This document shows, in pieces, positions 29,762 through 36,278 of a DNA stretch of 36,963 nt. Origin of the DNA: JACDAS01 sp046262415 (lineage in GTDB: Bacteria; Actinomycetota; Thermoleophilia; Gaiellales; Gaiellaceae); assembly GCA_046262415.1 (NCBI GenBank), contig JBHEMU010000021.1, forward strand, positions 1 to 36,963, given 5' to 3'. Positions within the stretch are counted from its first letter, which is position 1. Every line of letters starts with the position of its first letter. The notes under the pieces are model-generated. The model had not been told where the DNA came from. It saw only the letters and a list, made by a program, of their open reading frames with translations, and did not search any database. The position numbers and the translations under genes were made by a program.

Positions 29762-29809
29762 CTAGTGCCCGGGCGCGGGGCGGCAGGGACAGCCGCCCCT
29801 TCGCCGAAG

Positions 29810-31006
29810 ATGCTTGCCGTGCGACGGCCTCTCCTCCTCGTCGCGGTCTGCCTGCTCGCGGTCGCGGCGCCGGCCGCCGGGATCAACCCGTACGACCGCA
29901 AGCAGGCCGTCGACGAGGAGCTGTCGCAGCTGCGCGAGAAGATCGCAGCGATCCAGGGCCGGGAGGACGAGCTCCGTGCCGAGATCTCCGCGGTCACCTC
30001 GGAGATTCGAGTGCTGGAACGGCGGATCGGCCGGGTGGAGGAGCGGCTCGAGCCGCTGCAGCGCGACCTCGAGCTGCACCAGCGACGGCTCGAGGCGCTC
30101 GGTGAGCTCTTTCGCCTGCAGTCGCAACGTCTTCGCTTCCTGCGCCGCGAGTACGCCGCCGCGGTCGAGCACCTGAACCGCAGGCTCGTCGCCCTGTACG
30201 AGACCGACGCGCCGGGCACGCTCGAGGTGATCCTCTCCGCGCGGAGCTTCACGGAGATCCTCGATCAGCTCGACTTCGTCAAGCTCGTCGCCGAGCAGGA
30301 CCGGCGGATCGCCCGGGAGGTCGAGCGGGCGAAGACGGACACCCGCCGCGCGCGCGCCCGGACGAAGGCGACCCGGCGCCGCGTGGCGACGGTGACGCGG
30401 GTGATCGAGGCGCGGGCCGCGCAGGTTCGGGACGTGCGCGACCGGCTGGCGGCGAGCCACTCCGAGCTCGACGAGGCGCGGAGCGAGAAGCGGGTGTCGC
30501 TCGACACGCTCTCCGCGGAGGAGCGGGAGGCCGCCGAGGAGGCCGAGGCGCTCGCGAAGGTCAGCTCCCAGCTGGCGGCGAAGATTCTGGCCGCGCAGAC
30601 CGGCCGCACGGTGGCGGCGGCGCCGCCGTCCGCGGTTTCCTCGGCCGGCCTGATCTGGCCGGTCTCGGCGCCGCTCACGAGCCCGTTCGGCTGGCGGTGG
30701 GGCCGGATGCACGAGGGCATCGACCTGGGCGCCGGGTACGGCACGCCGATCCGCGCCGCATCGTCGGGAACGGTGATCCACGCCGGCTGGCTCGGCGGCT
30801 ACGGGAACCTGGTCATCATCGACCACGGTGGCTCGATCTCGACCGCGTATGGACACCAGTCCAGCATTGCCGTCGGCACCGGCCAGAGCGTCTCGCAGGG
30901 CCAGGTGATCGGCTACGTCGGCAGCACGGGGCACTCGACGGGGCCGCACCTGCACTTCGAGGTGCGTGTGAACGGCGGCGCCGTCGATCCACTGGGTTAT
31001 CTCTAG
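29810..31006 (+). CDS. EnvC-like coiled-coil M23 peptidase
   Basis: 398 residues from ATG 29810, which directly precedes a signal peptide (MLAVRRPLLLVAVCLLAVAA). An in-frame GTG at 29765 would add 15 residues and overlaps the element's TAG. A long coiled coil (about 30-265; ELSQLREKIAAIQGREDELR onward) precedes an M23 domain (about 285-398) with MHEGIDLGAGYG, AYGHQSS and GPHLHFEVRVNGG. The zinc ligands His/Asp/His are all present, so it may be an active endopeptidase rather than a degenerate EnvC-type activator. Position at the end of the ccm operon suggests a shared transcript but not a shared pathway. Confidence 0.88.
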   Translation: MLAVRRPLLLVAVCLLAVAAPAAGINPYDRKQAVDEELSQLREKIAAIQGREDELRAEISAVTSEIRVLERRIGRVEERLEPLQRDLELHQRRLEALGELFRLQSQRLRFLRREYAAAVEHLNRRLVALYETDAPGTLEVILSARSFTEILDQLDFVKLVAEQDRRIAREVERAKTDTRRARARTKATRRRVATVTRVIEARAAQVRDVRDRLAASHSELDEARSEKRVSLDTLSAEEREAAEEAEALAKVSSQLAAKILAAQTGRTVAAAPPSAVSSAGLIWPVSAPLTSPFGWRWGRMHEGIDLGAGYGTPIRAASSGTVIHAGWLGGYGNLVIIDHGGSISTAYGHQSSIAVGTGQSVSQGQVIGYVGSTGHSTGPHLHFEVRVNGGAVDPLGYL

Positions 31007-31018
31007 AGGCGCTCTGTC

Positions 31019-31573
31019 GTGACGGCGCGCTCGATCGGAGCCCTGGTCTTCGCGATGCTCGTCGCGGGAATCGTTTCCGCCGGCGCCGGAGCACATGTCA
31101 GCGTGCGCGCGGTGAAACCGCCCTCCGGGGAGGGAACGCTGTTCACGCTGGTCGTCCGCAACGACCTCCCGGGCGGGCGTGTGATCCGAGAGGTGCAGGT
31201 CGAGCTGCCCGCGGCGGTCGCGGCGAGCGCCGTGCCGCCGCGCGCCGGCTGGCAGGCACGGATCGAGGGCCGCACGGTGATCTGGCGCGGCGGCGTGATC
31301 GAGTCGCAGGCCTTCGAGCTGCTGTCGATTCGAGGGACCGTCGCCGGCGAACCTCCCCGCCTCGTGTTCCGGCCGTCGTTCCGGCTCGACGACGGCACGC
31401 TCTTCGGCAAGCTCGAGCGTCAGCCGGTGGCGACCCTGGACCTCCGCTCGCGCGGGGGCTCGGGCGGGTGGCCGCTCTGGGCGGTGGTGGGGGTGGCCGT
31501 GCTCGCCGCAGCGGGCCTCGTCGCGGTCGCGCTGGGGGTCCGGCGCGCGCTCCGGCCCGGCGGCCCCTCCTAG
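31019..31573 (+). CDS. YcnI-like (DUF1775) membrane-anchored protein
   Basis: 184 residues from GTG 31019, 12 nt after the M23 stop. The signal peptide (1-24) ends at AHVSV, leaving the mature N-terminal histidine typical of YcnI copper-binding proteins. A beta-sandwich domain follows (TLFTLVVRNDLPGGRVIREVQVELP, GWQARIEGRTVIWRGG, FELLSIRGTV), and a C-terminal transmembrane helix (about 154-174) ends in RRALRPGG. Family members bind Cu(II) through the N-terminal His. Copper handling next to cytochrome maturation would make sense, but is inference. The TAG stop is the first base group of a family-2 repeat. Confidence 0.75.
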   Translation: MTARSIGALVFAMLVAGIVSAGAGAHVSVRAVKPPSGEGTLFTLVVRNDLPGGRVIREVQVELPAAVAASAVPPRAGWQARIEGRTVIWRGGVIESQAFELLSIRGTVAGEPPRLVFRPSFRLDDGTLFGKLERQPVATLDLRSRGGSGGWPLWAVVGVAVLAAAGLVAVALGVRRALRPGGPS

Positions 31574-31669
31574 GAGCGTGGGTCGCACCCGGATGCGCTC
31601 GTGCGGTCGGCTCAGACGGAGCACGGGCAAGCCCGCGCTCCTGAGGTCGGCGTCGCAAGCGACGCCTAG
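31570..31669 (+). repeat. Family-2 repeat, copy A (about 100 bp, CTAG-bounded)
   Basis: This begins at CTAG containing the stop codon of the YcnI-like gene and ends at CCTAG (31665-31669), 1 nt before the stop of the convergent gene at 31671. It is nearly identical to 135-235 on the other strand. It contains the perfect palindrome GGCGTCG-CAAG-CGACGCC at its 3' end and the imperfect AGCACGGGCAAGCCCGCGCT upstream; stacked hairpins could terminate or protect the mRNA. Confidence 0.75.
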
Positions 31670-31670
31670 A

Positions 31671-32150
31671 TCAGAACGTCACCTGGCGGTCGCGGCCGAG
31701 CGTGAAGCCGCGCTTGCTGAGCACGCTCCAGCAGTGCAGGGAGCTCTTCGTCGACCTGCAGCGGAACGGCCCCCCCTGCCACAGCCGGCGGGGAGGCAGC
31801 AAGCGCGCAGTGAGGGGGCGGTCGTGCGTGCGGGCGCTGACGGCGGGGCGGGTCGGCTTCAGCAGCCACTGGATCGGATGGCCGTACGGGCCGCCGGCGG
31901 TCGAGAAGACCCAGCACTGCAGGGCAGTGATGAACCTGCTCGGCTTCTTCGGCGCCTTCCACCAGTCCTTCGTCCACTGCGCGTAGCAGTAGACGTTCCG
32001 GTCAGCCGTGCGGATCCCCTCCGTGGCAAAGACGCGGTCCACCGGGGCGCCGCCCTCGGATCGGTCGAGCGAGAGGCCCGCGGCGATCAGGCCCGCGACG
32101 AGGAGAGGGACGAGGCCGATGGCGACGCGGCGGAACGCAGGCGAGCGCAT
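31671..32150 (-). CDS. Secreted or membrane-anchored protein of unknown function
   Basis: 159 residues starting MRSPAFRRVAIGLVPLLVAG, an N-terminal signal/anchor helix, then a small aromatic-rich domain (NVYCYAQWTKDWWKAPKKPS, ITALQCWVFSTAGG) with four cysteines (Y-C-Y, Q-C-W, R-C-R, H-C-W) that could form two disulfides. I do not recognise the family. The ATG at 32150 lies 8 nt behind TATGCT. It converges on the YcnI-like gene with the family-2 repeat between. Confidence 0.6.
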   Translation of the reverse strand: MRSPAFRRVAIGLVPLLVAGLIAAGLSLDRSEGGAPVDRVFATEGIRTADRNVYCYAQWTKDWWKAPKKPSRFITALQCWVFSTAGGPYGHPIQWLLKPTRPAVSARTHDRPLTARLLPPRRLWQGGPFRCRSTKSSLHCWSVLSKRGFTLGRDRQVTF

Positions 32151-32158
32151 CCGGCGCG

Positions 32159-32164
32159 AGCATA
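32159..32164 (-). promoter_or_regulatory. -10 box of the secreted protein gene
   Basis: On the minus strand this reads TATGCT, ending 8 nt before ATG 32150, and overlaps the short gap after the CDF exporter gene. Confidence 0.5.
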
Positions 32165-32168
32165 GTCG

Positions 32169-33101
32169 TCATTCCCGCGCTCCCGGCCCCATCGAGATGC
32201 TCAGCAGCTCGGCTGCGTCGGCGTGCTCGACCTGCAGCGTCGTGTGGTCGATCCCGAGCTGCTCGTGCAGCAGGTGCTCGAGGCTGCGGCGGATCGCATG
32301 GCAGTCCGCGCCGGGGTGCACGAGCACGTGGGCAGAGAGCGCGGGAAAGCCCGACGTGATCGACCACACGTGGAGGTCGTGCACGCCCGACACCCCGGGG
32401 TGGGCGGCGATCGTCTGGCCGACCTCGGAGATGCTCATCCCGGCCGGCGCCATCTCCAGCAGCACCCGGCCGGAGTCGCGGAGGAGGCCGAAGGCAGCCC
32501 ACAGCATGATCGCCGCGACCACAAGCGCGGCGATCCCGTCGGCCCGAACGAATCCGGTGACCAGGATGATCGCGCCGGCCACCGCCGTCGCGACGAACGC
32601 CGCGAGATCCGTGAGGACGTGCCGGTAGCTGCCCTCGATGTTGAGCGACTCGCGGTTCGCCTTCGCGAGCTGCGAGATCGCGAGCAGGTTGACGAGGATC
32701 CCGGCGAGCGCGACGACGAGAACGACGGCGCCCTCGGCCTCGGGAGGGTCGATCAGGCGCCTGGTCGCCTCGTAGACGATCAGGCCGCCGAGGATCAGGA
32801 GCGTCAGGCCGTTCGCCTGCGCCGACAGGATCTCGGCCCGCTTGAGCCCGTAGGTCAGGTTCCCCCTCGCGGGACGGGACGCGAGCCGGATCACGACCAG
32901 CGAGAGGGCGAGCGCCCCCGCGTCGGTGAGCATGTGCGCGGCGTCGGAGAGGAGCGCGAGCGAGCGGGCCAGGATGCCGGCCACGACCTCGACCGCCATG
33001 AAGCCGACGATCAGCCCGAGCGCGGTCCACAGGCGCCGGCTGTCCGCGTCGGCGGTGACCCGGACGTGACCGTGCGGCGCCTGACCGTGCGCGTGTCCCA
33101 C
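32169..33101 (-). CDS. Cation diffusion facilitator metal/proton antiporter (CzcD/ZnT type)
   Basis: 310 residues. A His-rich N terminus (MGHAHGQAPHGH) precedes six transmembrane helices. The transport-site HxxxD pairs of the ZnT subgroup are in SDAAHMLTDAGAL (TM2) and YRHVLTDLAAFVA (TM5). The C-terminal cytoplasmic domain has HDLHVWSITSGFPALSAHVL, typical of Zn exporters. It should expel Zn(II) and related ions in exchange for protons. The GTG at 33101 is 8 nt behind TACCCT. It follows hpt by 16 nt on the same strand. Confidence 0.92.
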   Translation of the reverse strand: MGHAHGQAPHGHVRVTADADSRRLWTALGLIVGFMAVEVVAGILARSLALLSDAAHMLTDAGALALSLVVIRLASRPARGNLTYGLKRAEILSAQANGLTLLILGGLIVYEATRRLIDPPEAEGAVVLVVALAGILVNLLAISQLAKANRESLNIEGSYRHVLTDLAAFVATAVAGAIILVTGFVRADGIAALVVAAIMLWAAFGLLRDSGRVLLEMAPAGMSISEVGQTIAAHPGVSGVHDLHVWSITSGFPALSAHVLVHPGADCHAIRRSLEHLLHEQLGIDHTTLQVEHADAAELLSISMGPGARE

Positions 33102-33109
33102 CGGACGAC

Positions 33110-33115
33110 AGGGTA
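33110..33115 (-). promoter_or_regulatory. -10 box of the CDF exporter gene
   Basis: On the minus strand this reads TACCCT, ending 8 nt before GTG 33101. It lies in the 16-nt gap after hpt, giving the exporter its own leaderless start. Confidence 0.5.
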
Positions 33116-33117
33116 GG

Positions 33118-34026
33118 TCAGCCCGGGTGGGCGAGATGCAGGTCCGGGAGGTTCCGGTACCGCTCGTCGAGGTCGAAGCCGTAGCCCACGAAGAACTCGT
33201 CCGGCACCGTGAAGCCGACGTAGGCGACCGGGAGCTGGTCCACGAGGCGGCGGTAGGGGCGGTCGAGGAGCGTCACCGCGGCGAGTGATCGCGGTCTCCG
33301 CAGGCGCAGGGTCTTCGTCACGTAGTTGAGGGTCAGACCCGTGTCGACGACGTCCTCGACAATGACGACGTCGCGCCCCTCGATCTCGACGTCGAGGTCC
33401 TTGAGCAGGCGGATCGCGCTGTGGCCTCCGGTCGCGGCGCCGCCGTAGCCCGCGAGCTCGACGAAGTCGAGCGCGTGCAGGATCGGCAGCGCCCGCGACA
33501 GGTCGGCCAGGAAGACGACGCTCGCCTTGAGCGTGCCGACGAGCAGGGGCTCGCGCCCGGCATAGTCGGTGGCGAGCTGGAGCCCCAGCTCGTTCACCCG
33601 GGTGCGGATCTCGTCGGCGCGGAGGTAGACCTCGCCGACACGCCGGTCGAGGGAGGGCTGGGGGTTGGCGCCACTAGGTGTCAGCGAAAGCCTGCTCGGG
33701 TGGGGAAGCTCGTTGGCGATGATTTCGATTTCGCTGAGATATCCCTCCGGAGCATGGAGATAGACATCTACGGGCTGTCCGTGTTCGTCGAGCCCCTCCG
33801 CCGACACCGGCATCCACTCCTCGACCTCGGCTGGGCCAAGGCTCCTGTCCACCGCGAGTTGGAACGACAAGCCGTGTGGCGACGACGCCAGGCGGGCGCT
33901 CTTAGCCTGCAGGCGAAGTCGGTCGCGTCCCGGAAACGGTTCGGAGAGCAGGAAGGCGAGCAGGCGTTCTTGTGGATCGCTCAGACTCGGCCTGGGCGAT
34001 CGGGAGCCGGAACTGCCGACGCTCAA
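33118..34026 (-). CDS. hpt: Hypoxanthine phosphoribosyltransferase fused to a small islet protein
   Basis: 302 residues as one open frame from TTG 34026. Residues about 130-302 are a complete HPRT (VGEVYLRADEIRTRVNELGL, LVGTLKASVVFLADLSRAL, PRPP loop VVIVEDVVDTGLTL), which salvages hypoxanthine/guanine with PRPP. Residues 1-122 are a different small protein (SDPQERLLAFLLSEPFPG..., EGLDEHGQPVDVYLHAPEGY) resembling DUF6984-type proteins. There is no stop and no ATG/GTG/TTG at the expected HPRT N terminus. If the G-run 33660-33664 had one more base, HPRT would begin at GTG 33674 (MAPTPQPSLDRRVGEVYL) directly after CTAG. So it is either a true fusion or two genes joined by a one-base loss. TTG 34026 overlaps the upstream stop (TTGA). 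Confidence 0.75.
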   Translation of the reverse strand: MSVGSSGSRSPRPSLSDPQERLLAFLLSEPFPGRDRLRLQAKSARLASSPHGLSFQLAVDRSLGPAEVEEWMPVSAEGLDEHGQPVDVYLHAPEGYLSEIEIIANELPHPSRLSLTPSGANPQPSLDRRVGEVYLRADEIRTRVNELGLQLATDYAGREPLLVGTLKASVVFLADLSRALPILHALDFVELAGYGGAATGGHSAIRLLKDLDVEIEGRDVVIVEDVVDTGLTLNYVTKTLRLRRPRSLAAVTLLDRPYRRLVDQLPVAYVGFTVPDEFFVGYGFDLDERYRNLPDLHLAHPG

Positions 34027-35042
34027 GGCCGGTCTGACGCTTCGAGTCCACGCGTCGCGAGGAACGCCGGGTAGCTGTCGAACTCGTCTTGCTCCTGATA
34101 CTCCGCCCACGCTTGGCCGTGCAGCCGCCAGTGCTGTAGCCGTGGCCGCAAGTCGAGATCGGGGGAATAGCGATCCAGAAGCGACTCGAACTCGTCGAGT
34201 TCTTGGCGCCAGGCGCCGGGGTCGTCGTCGATCACGACCTCGGGAAGGTGGTGAAGCCGGTCGTCAGACCGCTCGGCGAGGTAGTGCAGGAGCGTGTGGG
34301 CGGCCCGAGTGTCCTGAGGGTCGAGTTCGAGAGCCTGACGGAGCAGATCGGCGGGATCGAACTCGGGCATGCCGAGGCCCCGAAGCTCCTCGTACACACG
34401 GGGGTTGACGCTCGGGCCGCTGATCGTGAACAGCGCCAGCCAGCGCGTCGCGTCCGGGTCGCTGCGTCGATAGCCGTCGAGCAGGGTCGGCAGGATCAGA
34501 TCGACCAGTAGCGGGTGGCGGATCCGACTGGCCGGCTGTTGGCCGTGGAAGAGTGGGTCGTGCCCGTCCCAGTGGACGCGGCAGATCGCCTCGACCCAGG
34601 CACTGATCCTCTCCTGCGGGCACAGCGCGAGGGCATCGACAAACGTTCGTAGGGCGTCGAGGGCGGACTCCCGCCGCCCGGCCTCCTCCTCGGCCTCGTA
34701 GAGGAGCCAGAGCTCTCGCTCCTGCACCTCCAGGAGACCGAGGGGCGTGACGGGGCGCGCTGGACCCCATAGCTCTTCTTGTTCACGCCTGATCTCTTCA
34801 TACGCCTGCTTCTTGGCAGCAGCCCAGTCGGGAACCTCAAGCTCTTCTTCTGCCCGTTCCAGTGCTCCCAGTACCTGCATCAGCGCCCCGCGCTCGGCCG
34901 GGTCGAGGGGTTCGAGGGCTCCGGTTTCCTCATAGCGTGCGAGAAGCTCGTAGAGCACCAGCGCCTCGCGCTTCGGAATTCTCAGGTCGAACGACTCCAC
35001 AGGCGACGATCCTGTCTTCTCTGCCGCCCGTTCGCCATCCTG
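33678..35042 (-). other. CTAG-flanked accessory islet (about 1.37 kb)
   Basis: Two minus-strand genes of atypical codon use lie between CTAG 35043-35046 (stop of the nuclease-like gene) and CTAG 33674-33677 (just before the HPRT part). Excising it would create TAGTG, the stop-start junction used elsewhere in this window. No clear terminal inverted repeats or integrase are visible, so mobility is inferred from flanks and composition only. Confidence 0.4.
34023..35000 (-). CDS. Unknown 325-residue acidic helical protein in the islet
   Basis: The GTG at 35000 begins MESFDLRIPKREALVLYELL. The product is acidic, helical and Trp-rich, with no signal peptide or membrane segment. A TPR-like stretch (DLLRQALELDPQDTRAAHTL) lies near residues 220-245, and YSPDLDLRPRLQHWRLHGQAW near the C terminus. 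Style and pairing with a DUF6984-like neighbour resemble orphan immunity or cargo proteins, but no catalytic or known motif supports a function. Its stop overlaps the next start (TTGA), so the two islet genes are translationally coupled. The start has neither a TANNNT box nor a clear SD, unlike native neighbours. Confidence 0.6.
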   Translation of the reverse strand: MESFDLRIPKREALVLYELLARYEETGALEPLDPAERGALMQVLGALERAEEELEVPDWAAAKKQAYEEIRREQEELWGPARPVTPLGLLEVQERELWLLYEAEEEAGRRESALDALRTFVDALALCPQERISAWVEAICRVHWDGHDPLFHGQQPASRIRHPLLVDLILPTLLDGYRRSDPDATRWLALFTISGPSVNPRVYEELRGLGMPEFDPADLLRQALELDPQDTRAAHTLLHYLAERSDDRLHHLPEVVIDDDPGAWRQELDEFESLLDRYSPDLDLRPRLQHWRLHGQAWAEYQEQDEFDSYPAFLATRGLEASDRP

Positions 35043-35411
35043 CTAGGAGGCGAGGTCGAGGTGGTACCGCTGCGCGAGGCGCTCGATGTCCCGCTTGTAG
35101 AAGAGCTTGATCCGCACGTCCGGATAGCGCGCCCGGAGCTTGCGGAGCTTCCGGTTCTTGCGCGTGACGAGCGACTGCTTCATCACCGTCACCTCGAGGT
35201 AGAGGTCCTGGTCGGGGAGGTAGAAGTCGGGCGTGAAGGCCTCGAGCACGCGGCCCCCCTCGTCCTCCTCGAGCACGAACGTCCGCGGCTCGTAGTCCCA
35301 CGGCACGGAGTGGTAGTCGAGGATCTTCGCGTACTCGAGCTCCGCCTCGTTGACGAACCGGGGCGGCCGGGCGCCCCGATACGCCTGGAAATCCGGTGTT
35401 TCCAGCTCCAT
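35043..35411 (-). CDS. Small PD-(D/E)XK nuclease-like protein
   Basis: 122 residues starting MELETPDFQAYRGARPPRFV. The core AFTPDFYLPDQDLYLEVTVM followed by KQSLVTRKNRKLRKLRARYP has the layout of small PD-(D/E)XK folds: Asp in PDFYLP, then Glu in LYLEVTVMK one strand later, with a Lys three residues on instead of the usual ExK spacing. It could bind or cut DNA, or be an inactive relative. The ATG at 35411 lies 8 nt behind TACAGT. The gene is divergent from the phosphoesterase and upstream of the islet and hpt. Confidence 0.65.
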   Translation of the reverse strand: MELETPDFQAYRGARPPRFVNEAELEYAKILDYHSVPWDYEPRTFVLEEDEGGRVLEAFTPDFYLPDQDLYLEVTVMKQSLVTRKNRKLRKLRARYPDVRIKLFYKRDIERLAQRYHLDLAS

Positions 35412-35419
35412 TGCGGCCC

Positions 35420-35440
35420 ACTGTACCGGCGGGCCCGGAC
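35420..35440 (-). promoter_or_regulatory. Start-proximal promoter of the nuclease-like gene
   Basis: On the minus strand this reads GTCCGG (35440-35435), 9 nt, then TACAGT (35425-35420), ending 8 nt before ATG 35411. Confidence 0.55.
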
Positions 35441-35456
35441 ACGCAACATCCCGCTC

Positions 35457-35462
35457 TATGCT
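35457..35462 (+). promoter_or_regulatory. -10 box of the phosphoesterase gene
   Basis: TATGCT ends 6 nt before ATG 35469, with no SD. It is divergent from the promoter at 35420-35440 within a 57-bp intergenic region. Confidence 0.5.
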
Positions 35463-35468
35463 TGAGGC

Positions 35469-36278
35469 ATGCGCGACGGCCGCAGCGGCACCTTCACGAT
35501 CGCGCACATCTCCGACCTCCACTGCGGCGGTCCCTACTTCGTGCCGAACCTGCTGGAGCGCGCGATCAGCGAGATCAACGACCTCGAGCCGGACCTCGTG
35601 ATCTGCACCGGCGACCTGACCACCTTCGGCTTCAAGCCCGAGTACACGCAGGCGAAGTCCTACCTCGACCGGATCGTCTGCGAGTCGTTCGTCGTCATCC
35701 CGGGCAACCACGACTCGCGCAACGTCGGCTACATCCACTTCGAGGAGCTGTTCGGCGACCGGAACTCGGTGCTCCACCTCGACGGCGTCTCCGTCGTCGC
35801 CGTCGACTCGACGGAGCCCGACCTGGACCACGGCCAGATCGGCCGCGGCCGCTACCGCTGGATCGAGGAACAGTTCGCGCGCGAGGCCCGCCTGCGGATC
35901 TTCGTCCTCCACCACCACCTGCTGCCGGTGCCCGGCACCGGCCGCGAGCGCAACGTCGTCTACGACGCGGGCGACGCGATCGAGTGCCTCCAGCGGGCCG
36001 GCGTGAACCTGGTCCTCTCCGGCCACAAGCACGTCCCCTACGCGTGGCGGCTCGAGGACCTCTTCATCGTCAACACCGGAACGGTCTCGTCGCTGCGCCT
36101 GCGCGGCAAGACGAGGCCCTGCTACAACGTCGTCGAGGTCGCGGGATCGCACGTGGACGTCTGGCGCAAGTACCCCTTCCACGGGCAGGAGAAGATCATC
36201 CAGTTCTCGATCGAGACGCTCGCGTTCGAGAAGTACACGACGCGCATCGAGGACGAGGTGACGTCGAGGTCGCAATGA
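35469..36278 (+). CDS. Calcineurin-like metallophosphoesterase (CpdA type)
   Basis: 269 residues with the full metallophosphoesterase motif set: ISDLHCGG, CTGDLT, IPGNHDSRN, VLHHHLLP and LSGHKHVP. These bind two metal ions, as in CpdA-type 3',5'-cyclic nucleotide phosphodiesterases. It may hydrolyse cAMP or another phosphodiester. Its stop overlaps the start of the cyclic 2,3-diphosphoglycerate synthetase-like gene (ATGA), which suggests a substrate linked to that pathway, but this is inference. No signal peptide is present, so it acts in the cytoplasm. Confidence 0.88.
   Translation: MRDGRSGTFTIAHISDLHCGGPYFVPNLLERAISEINDLEPDLVICTGDLTTFGFKPEYTQAKSYLDRIVCESFVVIPGNHDSRNVGYIHFEELFGDRNSVLHLDGVSVVAVDSTEPDLDHGQIGRGRYRWIEEQFAREARLRIFVLHHHLLPVPGTGRERNVVYDAGDAIECLQRAGVNLVLSGHKHVPYAWRLEDLFIVNTGTVSSLRLRGKTRPCYNVVEVAGSHVDVWRKYPFHGQEKIIQFSIETLAFEKYTTRIEDEVTSRSQ

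Noticed and set aside
29762..31630. 622-codon open frame antisense to the M23 and YcnI-like genes
   Set aside because: No recognisable motif, and both sense genes have signal peptides and conserved active-site residues.
33674..35046. Terminal inverted repeats on the islet upstream of hpt
   Set aside because: Inside the two CTAG sites the ends (GTGTCAGCG and CAGGATGGCG read inward) match too weakly to call inverted repeats, so the islet is not annotated as a transposon.
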